Shown here in pieces: positions 1-5,672 of a stretch of DNA of 9,474 bases. A program made the position numbers and the translations under genes. The stretch comes from CAYUXF01 sp964448755 (GTDB taxonomy: Bacteria; Margulisbacteria; Termititenacia; Termititenacales; CAYUXF01). Location of the stretch: the NCBI GenBank assembly GCA_964448755.1, contig CAYUXF010000060.1, positions 1 through 9,474 on the forward strand, in the 5' to 3' direction. How positions within the stretch are numbered: position 1 is the first letter of the stretch; every line of letters begins with the position of its first letter. Under the pieces are notes generated by a model. That model had not been told where the DNA came from. It made no database searches and saw only the letters and a list, made by a program, of their open reading frames with translations.

Positions 1-1737
1 ATATACTTCAACTACGGCATCCGGCGCAGTAGTTAGTTCTTTGGAGAATCTTTCTCCGGGTTTTAACATTTTTTCAAAAACCTTATTTCTTCCTTTGCTG
101 TCCTGCAGATAAAAGATTACCTGCTGAGGTTCCCAACCTGGCAAATTTTCGGCAGAAATTTTGGTAACGGCAGTATCTTCATTTTTGTCGATCAAGCTGA
201 TACTGACAGGGTACCCCTTGCTGACGACTACGGAGATTTCTGTGCCTTTGCGGGCGGCAGTTTGCGGTTCTGGCGACTGACTGATGATTATATTGGGCGG
301 ATATTCCGTGCTGTAGCGTCGTTCAGTAACTTTTATATTAAAACCTTTTTCTTTAATGATGGATTCAATCTGATTTAAATTGCTTTCTACCAAAGCCGGC
401 ACGGTAAACTGTTCTGACCCTTTGCTGACATAAAGCTTGATTAAACGGAATTTTTTTACTACCCGGCCGCGTTCCGGAATAGTGGTTACTACACAGTTTT
501 CCGAGATATTATTATCTGCTACCTGACCAATAACTTTTGGTTTGAGCCCGACTTTTTGCAGTTCATTATTTGCTTCTTCAAGAGGTAAGCCGATAACATT
601 GGGAATTTCTATTTTAGGGATAGAAGTAAAATAATTGGAGAAAAGCGACTGAATAATGGAAATAACCAACCCGAGGAAAATACTGATAATTAAGACAAAA
701 ACAACCAAGTTTTTAGGCTTAGTGCGGATTTTTTTTACCGGCTGAGGAGTGCTTTTGGGCATAGGCTTACTATTATAATTGCTGGCAGGTATTTGTCTAT
801 CTCTTTTCTGAAAGTTTATCGGCGGAATATTAATTTCATCGTCTTCGGTTGACTTAGCTTTTGCGGTGTTTTTTTGCTGATTTACCAGCTGCTCCCGAAG
901 CTTTATTTCTTCTACCCGGATAGTAACTTTCTTGGCTTGCAGATCACCCAGAAACTCCAAAACGGATTGCTGACGGTAAGCAGGATTATTTTCCAAAGCC
1001 TTGAAAATAATATCTTCCAAATAAAGCGGTAGATCGGGATTGCGGACAATCAGTGATTCCGGTTTGCGTTTGAGGTTGCGTAAGATCATTGGGACATTTT
1101 CTATCTCCGGATAAGGAGTATGTCCGGAAAGCAGACGATAAGCCAATGCTCCCAGCGAGAAAATATCGGAAGATTTTTTTAACTGTTCTCCGCGTAACCC
1201 TTCTGGGGATAGGAAATTCGGATTAATAACCAGCTGATTTTTGCTCATGGCAAAAGAATTGAGCAGATAATCTATATAGAAGTTCTGGAGTTTGACTTGG
1301 CCGTCGGCACACATAATGATGTTTTCCGGACAGAGTGCTCCGTGAAAAATTTTTTTCTGATGAGCATATTCCAAGGATTTGCCGATAATTCCCAGCAGAC
1401 GGACAGCTTCTTTTTCGGTGAATTTACCGATCTTGCTTAAAATGTCGGCCAGCGTAGATTCCTGAGGAACATCATAAATTACAAAAAACCGCTGGTCTTC
1501 GGTAAAAACACTGTCAATAATTTTTACGATATTTGGATGATTAAGTACAGCCAGCTGATAAATTGCCGACTGCATTTGTTCGACTAAACCGCGAGGACAA
1601 AGATTTTTGTGATATTCGCGAATGGTCAGCTTGGTTCCTTGTGGGATTAACTGTCCTTCATAAATAATGCCGAGTTTATTTTCTCCAACTTGGCGGAGAA
1701 TACTGTAACGGTTTTTTAAAACAAAATTTTCAGCCAT
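1..1737 (-). CDS. PASTA-domain PrkC/PknB-type kinase homologue, predicted pseudokinase, copy A (3' end beyond window)
   Basis: Not catalytic as far as its motifs show; probably a membrane receptor or scaffold. The frame stays open for 579 codons from the ATG at 1737 to base 1, and comparison with copy B predicts about 14 more residues. Kinase-like domain at about residues 5-270: it keeps HPNIVKIID (67-75), the PEN of the catalytic loop and the SSDIFSLG helix start. The glycine loop is degenerate (VGENKLG), the VAIK lysine is Arg40 (LTIREY), HRD is HGA (132-134) and DFG is NFY (152-154). A polar linker leads to a transmembrane helix near 343-366, two PASTA repeats (about 375-438 and 442-508) and a C-terminal domain resembling the PrkC tail (QQVIFYLQD). 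The start aligns with copy B (MAENFVLKN against MAGNLILKN). There is no Shine-Dalgarno site. It is divergent from its lipoprotein gene, like copy B. Domain calls are from recognition by eye. Confidence 0.9.
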   Translation of the reverse strand, partial: MAENFVLKNRYSILRQVGENKLGIIYEGQLIPQGTKLTIREYHKNLCPRGLVEQMQSAIYQLAVLNHPNIVKIIDSVFTEDQRFFVIYDVPQESTLADILSKIGKFTEKEAVRLLGIIGKSLEYAHQKKIFHGALCPENIIMCADGQVKLQNFYIDYLLNSFAMSKNQLVINPNFLSPEGLRGEQLKKSSDIFSLGALAYRLLSGHTPYPEIENVPMILRNLKRKPESLIVRNPDLPLYLEDIIFKALENNPAYRQQSVLEFLGDLQAKKVTIRVEEIKLREQLVNQQKNTAKAKSTEDDEINIPPINFQKRDRQIPASNYNSKPMPKSTPQPVKKIRTKPKNLVVFVLIISIFLGLVISIIQSLFSNYFTSIPKIEIPNVIGLPLEEANNELQKVGLKPKVIGQVADNNISENCVVTTIPERGRVVKKFRLIKLYVSKGSEQFTVPALVESNLNQIESIIKEKGFNIKVTERRYSTEYPPNIIISQSPEPQTAARKGTEISVVVSKGYPVSISLIDKNEDTAVTKISAENLPGWEPQQVIFYLQDSKGRNKVFEKMLKPGERFSKELTTAPDAVVEVY

Positions 1738-1746
1738 GGATAAAAA

Positions 1747-1755
1747 ATTATAACA
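1747..1755 (-). promoter_or_regulatory. Extended -10 promoter for pseudokinase copy A, implying a near-leaderless mRNA
   Basis: The minus strand reads TGTTATAAT, a consensus -10 hexamer with the extended TG, and no convincing -35. The hexamer ends only 9 bases before the ATG at 1737, so transcription would start about 3-4 bases upstream of the start codon. No Shine-Dalgarno sequence fits in that space. A perfect GCCCGGGC palindrome (1757-1764) lies just upstream and could be an operator, but that is speculative. Confidence 0.6.
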
Positions 1756-1798
1756 TGCCCGGGCCGTTAAGGGACATTACAAACCCCAGACTATGTAT

Positions 1799-1813
1799 TA
1801 AAATACTTTGGCA
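1799..1813 (+). promoter_or_regulatory. Probable -10 and TTGGCA motif before lipoprotein copy A
   Basis: TAAAAT (1799-1804) ends 12 bases before the ATG at 1817, so the predicted transcript would carry only about 6 untranslated bases. TTGGCA (1808-1813) follows and recurs at 7535-7540 in front of the paralogous lipoprotein gene, 2-3 bases from the ATG in both cases. No Shine-Dalgarno site or good -35 is visible. Whether TTGGCA is a protein site, an initiation element or leftover homology from the duplication is unknown. Confidence 0.35.
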
Positions 1814-1816
1814 ATT

Positions 1817-2629
1817 ATGACAAAAATAAAAAATATTTTCCTGATTATTTTATTTCTTTTGTTCTTAACCGGCTGCCGTAAAGATAACCAGGTTGATCCG
1901 GTCTTAAATAAGAATATTGTTCGGCTTTTTGAAATGTATAAAGAAGGAATTAATAAATCAGATAAAATAACTTTGGATTACATAATTGCTGATGAATTAA
2001 ATTACTATGGCGGGAGTAAAAAAAAATATATTGAGCAGTTAATAAACTGGAAAGTTTTGATTGAAGATATTAAATGGCAGGTTTTTGCGATTGAAGATTA
2101 CAAGGTTTTAGTAGAAACTAAAATAACGGGTATGTTGGTTTATAAACCAATTGTTTCGCCTGACTTATTCAAAGAACAGGTTCCTTTATTGCAGGGAAGT
2201 TTTCAAAAGCAAGCATTATTTACGTTGGCGTATAATCAAGACGGCTTAAGAATTCTTAATGAGACCGAAGGCAGTACGGGAAAAATATTTCAATGGGGGG
2301 ATTTTTTGCCGGATATAAAAACATTTTCTCTTGATAAATATACTGTTTCTCCCGGTGACACGATAAAAGTTAATATTAGTATTGATAAAGGAATGAATGA
2401 TGTTATTTTTGTTTTTATAAATGACCGGTTATTAAGCGGATTTTCTGATGCCGGAGAAGTTCCTTACAATGAAGATGCTTTTAATGTGCGTATACCCGGA
2501 GATTATCCGGCAGGCAAACCGTATAATATTACTGCGATGGCTTTTGCCGGCAAGATAGATCTGACTAATCCTCAGCAAGCTGATCTAAGAGGTATAGTAG
2601 TTAAGACGATTTCTGTTCCAGTGAAATAA
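1817..2629 (+). CDS. Two-domain extracytoplasmic lipoprotein, copy A (paralogue of 7543-8364)
   Basis: Secreted lipoprotein of unknown function, 270 residues. A Lys-containing, hydrophobic signal peptide ends in the lipobox LTGC with the lipidated Cys at residue 20. Residues 30-150 look like an NTF2/SnoaL-like fold: an opening helix (IVRLFEMYKEGINKSD) and alternating strands ending near a QDGLRILNETEG turn. From about 155 the sequence is strand-rich and Ig-like (DKYTVSPGDTIKV, FVFINDRLL, AMAFAGKIDL, ending SVPVK). These folds are inferred from pattern only. I chose the ATG at 1817; a TTG at 1808 would add three residues but sits inside the TTGGCA motif shared with copy B. The gene is divergent from pseudokinase copy A across 79 bases, the same arrangement as copy B, so the lipoprotein may work with the PASTA ectodomain. 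It looks more AT-rich than its paralogue. No terminator is visible before the tRNA genes. Confidence 0.85.
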   Translation: MTKIKNIFLIILFLLFLTGCRKDNQVDPVLNKNIVRLFEMYKEGINKSDKITLDYIIADELNYYGGSKKKYIEQLINWKVLIEDIKWQVFAIEDYKVLVETKITGMLVYKPIVSPDLFKEQVPLLQGSFQKQALFTLAYNQDGLRILNETEGSTGKIFQWGDFLPDIKTFSLDKYTVSPGDTIKVNISIDKGMNDVIFVFINDRLLSGFSDAGEVPYNEDAFNVRIPGDYPAGKPYNITAMAFAGKIDLTNPQQADLRGIVVKTISVPVK

Positions 2630-2640
2630 TCCTTTTTTAG

Positions 2641-2714
2641 TGCGCCTGGCGCGAGTCGAACGCGCGACCTTTGGCTTCGGAGGCCAACACTCTATCCATC
2701 TGAGCTACAGGCGC
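2641..2714 (-). tRNA. tRNA-Arg (anticodon CCG)
   Basis: The minus strand folds as a standard 74-base cloverleaf. The acceptor stem is GCGCCTG/CAGGCGC with discriminator A, the D arm is GCTC...GAGT, and the anticodon stem TTGGC/GCCAA encloses the loop CTCCGAA, giving anticodon CCG for codon CGG. The T arm is GCGCG-TTCGACT-CGCGC. CCA is not encoded (CTA follows), unlike the neighbouring tRNA-Ser. It lies 76 bases downstream of tRNA-Ser and is probably co-transcribed with it. Confidence 0.95.
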
Positions 2715-2790
2715 AAGTTTTTTATTACCAATATTTTTAAAAAATAAGTTAAAGATAACCTGCCATACAAAACTCTGAAGGAGCGAAGTA

Positions 2791-2878
<88 letters not shown>

Positions 2879-2926
2879 CACTATTAGCTGTTTAAGCTCC
2901 CTGTTTTCAAAGAACAGGCTAAAGAT

Positions 2927-2955
2927 ATTATAATAACCGCGCTGATTATGCAATA
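2927..2955 (-). promoter_or_regulatory. Probable promoter of the tRNA-Ser/tRNA-Arg unit
   Basis: The minus strand has a perfect TATAAT (2932-2927). Upstream is TATTGC (2955-2950, 17-base spacing) or TTGCAT (2953-2948, 15-base spacing) as a -35. It sits between the ribD stop and tRNA-Ser, so the tRNAs need not depend on the upstream operon. A 6-bp hairpin (CCTGTT/AACAGG, 2900-2918) lies in the predicted 5' leader. Confidence 0.5.
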
Positions 2956-2959
2956 AAGA

Positions 2960-4087
2960 TCAGTTATTAGCTTTGCCTTTTAGCAGCAGATCGTCGCCGA
3001 TCTTTTCTACAGAGTTTATTGTTAAGCCAGGGCTGTTTCTTAAATTAAAACCCGGACCGCTGACCGCTGTTAAAGCCTTTGCGCCGCCAATAATTTTTGG
3101 CGCAATGAACCAGTAGTATTCATCGACCAGTTTTTCTTTAATAAAACTTTCGTTAACAGTGCCGCCCGCTTCAATAAGAACGGAACAAATATTGAATTTT
3201 TTGTAGAGCGTTTTTGATAATTTTTTCAGATCGATCTGTTTGTTTTTATTAACAGCTGTTTGTAAGACAATAATATGCGGCAATGACGATAATTTATTTA
3301 GTTTTTCTTTTTTGATATTCTGGCCGACGACAACGATCGTGCGCTGGTCTTTATTTGTAATGACCTGACTGTTGAGCGCTATTTTTCCCGTAGTATCGAG
3401 AATAACTCTGTAAATTTCTTTGTGTTTGTCGGGAAGCCTGACCGTCAGCGCCGGATCATCTTTGAGGACCGTATTAATGCCGGTTAAGACCGCATTGCAC
3501 TCATAACGGAGCTCATGAACTATTGTTCTGGCGGCCGGCCCGCTGATCCATTTACTGTTGCCTTGATAGTCGCAGATCTTGCCGTCGAGCGAGGTGGCTG
3601 TTTTTAAAATAAAATAAGGGCGTTTTTTTTCAATGTTCGTGAAAAAAACTTTGTTTAGGTCATAACCCTGTTCTTTTAAAATATCGTAATGGACTTTGAT
3701 CCCCGCCGCTTCCAGTATCTTGACGCTGTCTTTTTCTTTGACTTTGGGGTTGGGGTCGCGGACAGAAAAATAGACGTTTTTTATCCCCGCTTCGATAATG
3801 ATATCTGTGCAGGGTGGTGTTTTTCCGTGATGGTTGCAGGGTTCAAGAGAAATATAAATGTCGGCGCCTTGGGCGCAGTTTTTGACAATGTTTTTATTTT
3901 TTTTGGCCAGTTTTAAAATAGCGCTGCGCTCGGCGTGAGCTTCGCCGTATTTGGCGTGATAGCCTGTTGAAATAATTTTGCCATTTTTGACGATGAGCGC
4001 ACCAACTAGCGGATTAGGCGAAACTTGCCCTTTTCCTTTTTTGGCCAGCTGAAATGTTTTGTCGATATATTTTTGAGGATAGTCCAT
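2960..4087 (-). CDS. ribD: Bifunctional riboflavin biosynthesis deaminase/reductase RibD
   Basis: Catalyses two early cytosolic steps of riboflavin synthesis: deamination of the pyrimidine product of GTP cyclohydrolase II and NADPH-dependent reduction of its ribosyl group. At 375 residues the length is normal. The N-terminal deaminase shows NPLVGA (25-30), the zinc-site HAE (51-53) and PCNHHGKTPPC (83-93). The reductase follows with KTATSLDGKI (162-171), SKWISGP and LTGINTVLKDDPALTVR. The usual Gly-x-Gly after DPNP is replaced by KEKD (117-120), a mild divergence. The ATG at 4087 lies 5 bases after the rpe stop with no obvious Shine-Dalgarno site, which suggests translational coupling. It is the last gene of the copy B-rsgA-rpe-ribD cluster. 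No other rib genes are in the window, so ribAB/H/E must lie elsewhere if the pathway is complete. Confidence 0.96.
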   Translation of the reverse strand: MDYPQKYIDKTFQLAKKGKGQVSPNPLVGALIVKNGKIISTGYHAKYGEAHAERSAILKLAKKNKNIVKNCAQGADIYISLEPCNHHGKTPPCTDIIIEAGIKNVYFSVRDPNPKVKEKDSVKILEAAGIKVHYDILKEQGYDLNKVFFTNIEKKRPYFILKTATSLDGKICDYQGNSKWISGPAARTIVHELRYECNAVLTGINTVLKDDPALTVRLPDKHKEIYRVILDTTGKIALNSQVITNKDQRTIVVVGQNIKKEKLNKLSSLPHIIVLQTAVNKNKQIDLKKLSKTLYKKFNICSVLIEAGGTVNESFIKEKLVDEYYWFIAPKIIGGAKALTAVSGPGFNLRNSPGLTINSVEKIGDDLLLKGKANN

Positions 4088-4092
4088 AGTAA

Positions 4093-4749
4093 CTAGGAAC
4101 AGCTTTTGTAAAACTCAATGACCTTAGCTGGATCAGGATCTTTAAAGACTGCCGAACCGGAAACAATAATATTGGCGCCGGCCTCAATTGCGCTTTTAAC
4201 GGTTTCTTTATTAATACCGCCGTCGATCTCTATGTCTACAGTTAACTTATTTTCATTGATATATTTTCTGGTTCTGCTGATCTCATTGAGAACTTCCGGT
4301 ATCATTTTTTGTGCGGCAAAGCCCGGCCAGACAGACATGAAAAGGACCATATCTATTTCAGGAAGATATGGTTTAACATCTTCAAATTTTTTGTCCGGGT
4401 TGAGCGCTAATCCGACTTTTTTGCCCAGTTCCTTTATTTTTTTAAATGTCGCCGTGGCATCAGTTAATGTTTCTAAATGAACGCAAATAAGATCGGCACC
4501 GGCCTTGGCAAATGCTTCAAGATATTTGTCGGGGTTTTCTATCATCAAATGGGCGTCAAAGAAGAGCTTGCTTTTTGGCCGGAGCGCGCTGACAACTACC
4601 GGTCCGAGCGTAATATTATTTACAAAATGACCGTCCATAATGTCCAGGTGCAGCCACTCTGCGCCAGCTTTTTCTACCATGTTAATATCCCGTTCCAAAT
4701 TGGCGAAATCGGCTGATAAAATAGAAGGCGCTATTTTTATTTTTTCCAT
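4093..4749 (-). CDS. rpe: Ribulose-phosphate 3-epimerase
   Basis: Interconverts D-ribulose 5-phosphate and D-xylulose 5-phosphate in the pentose phosphate pathway. At 218 residues it is a full-length TIM barrel. Conserved elements are APSILSADF (7-15), LHLDIMDGHF with metal/catalytic His34 and Asp36, AHLMI with His67, CVHLE, GLALNP, EIDGGIN with Asp176, and VSGSAVF (196-202). The phosphate loop is unusual: SVWPGFAAQ (139-147) where the family usually has a form of SVNPGFGGQ, and FVNN (42-45) replaces FVPN. All four catalytic acid/His positions are kept, so activity is expected. The start overlaps the rsgA end by 13 bases, and ribD follows 5 bases after the stop, consistent with one polycistronic message. 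The rsgA-rpe order is widely conserved next to prkC. Confidence 0.96.
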   Translation of the reverse strand: MEKIKIAPSILSADFANLERDINMVEKAGAEWLHLDIMDGHFVNNITLGPVVVSALRPKSKLFFDAHLMIENPDKYLEAFAKAGADLICVHLETLTDATATFKKIKELGKKVGLALNPDKKFEDVKPYLPEIDMVLFMSVWPGFAAQKMIPEVLNEISRTRKYINENKLTVDIEIDGGINKETVKSAIEAGANIIVSGSAVFKDPDPAKVIEFYKSCS

Positions 4750-5672
4750 TTTCGTGAACTCCCTTTGCGATACCCTTGTTTATAATCTCTCTTGTATTGG
4801 TTCTTTTCCTGATGCTGTAATTCCTGGAGTATTTTAACATAAGATGTGTAGCGCGAAAGAGGGATTACCCCGTTTTCAACAGCCGCTTTGACCGCGCAGT
4901 CCGGCTCATTCTGGTGCAGACAACCGCTAAACTTACACTCTTTTTGGTGGGCAAAAATATCGCCAAATAAAGGTGCCAAATTTTCTTTAGGTAGATCGAT
5001 CTCAAAGAGACTAAAACCGGGTGTGTCGATAACAAAAGAATCTTTGTCTAGCTCGAGCAGTTCGGCGTATCTGGTAGTATGTTTGCCGTGTTTGTTTTTA
5101 TTGGAGAGATCTCCTATGCGTAAATGGAGCGAATTATCCAAGGAATTTAAAATGCTCGATTTTCCTACGCCGGATGGCCCGGTGAGAACAGAGACCTGGC
5201 CAGTAAAGAGTTTTTTTAATTCGGGGAGCCCTTGTTTGTTTAAACAGGAAGTAAAAACCAGATGATAATTCTGTTGGTAACATACTTTAAAATTAGTTAT
5301 TTCTTCTTCGCTGAGCAGATCTGTTTTGTTGATACATAAGACAGGGCGGGCGGTATATTGCGCTGCCAGAACTAAGAAGCGGTCAATGGTCTCTAGCGAA
5401 ACAGCCGGGTCTTTTAATGTGGCAATAACTACGACATTGCTGATATTGGCAGCATGTGGATGTTTAAGAAAGTTCTTGCGCGGCAGGAGCTGTTCTATGA
5501 TGCCGTTATTTTCTTCGGTGACCATAAAGAGAACTTCATCACCTGTAAAAATATCTTCTTTTTTTATGGTGCCACGTATTTTACAGACAAACAGACCTTG
5601 TCCACTGATAACTTCATAATAACCGCAAAAAATTTTTTTAATTTTTCCGGTTAAAAGGGCAGAATTAGTCAT
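4737..5672 (-). CDS. rsgA: Ribosome small-subunit-dependent GTPase RsgA (YjeQ/CpgA)
   Basis: Circularly permuted GTPase that acts in late 30S subunit maturation. The 311 residues contain an N-terminal OB-fold (about 5-65), then G-motifs in permuted order: NKTD (115-118, G4), GPSGVGKSS (165-173, P-loop), GKHTTR (196-201, G2) and DTPGF (216-220, G3). A C-terminal zinc knuckle C-x4-C-x-H-x5-C uses Cys246, Cys251, His253 and Cys259. All diagnostic residues are present, so it should be active. Its ATG shares one base with the TAA stop of pseudokinase copy B (TAATG), which indicates tight coupling. The kinase-rsgA-rpe order is the classic prkC neighbourhood; in characterised Firmicutes CpgA is a PrkC substrate, a link that cannot work here through copy B if that protein is catalytically dead. 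Confidence 0.97.
   Translation of the reverse strand: MTNSALLTGKIKKIFCGYYEVISGQGLFVCKIRGTIKKEDIFTGDEVLFMVTEENNGIIEQLLPRKNFLKHPHAANISNVVVIATLKDPAVSLETIDRFLVLAAQYTARPVLCINKTDLLSEEEITNFKVCYQQNYHLVFTSCLNKQGLPELKKLFTGQVSVLTGPSGVGKSSILNSLDNSLHLRIGDLSNKNKHGKHTTRYAELLELDKDSFVIDTPGFSLFEIDLPKENLAPLFGDIFAHQKECKFSGCLHQNEPDCAVKAAVENGVIPLSRYTSYVKILQELQHQEKNQYKRDYKQGYRKGSSRKWKK

Noticed and set aside
1808..1816. TTG start at 1808 for lipoprotein copy A, adding three residues
   Set aside because: The TTG belongs to the TTGGCA motif shared with the paralogue's upstream region, and the ATG at 1817 gives a normal signal peptide.
2900..2918. Hairpin CCTGTT/AACAGG as a terminator after ribD
   Set aside because: No T-run follows on the minus strand, and it lies downstream of the tRNA promoter, so it is more likely part of the tRNA leader.
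3689..5654. Plus-strand open frames within 3689-5654
   Set aside because: They lie opposite ribD, rpe and rsgA, have no recognisable motifs, and the minus-strand genes there carry full family signatures.
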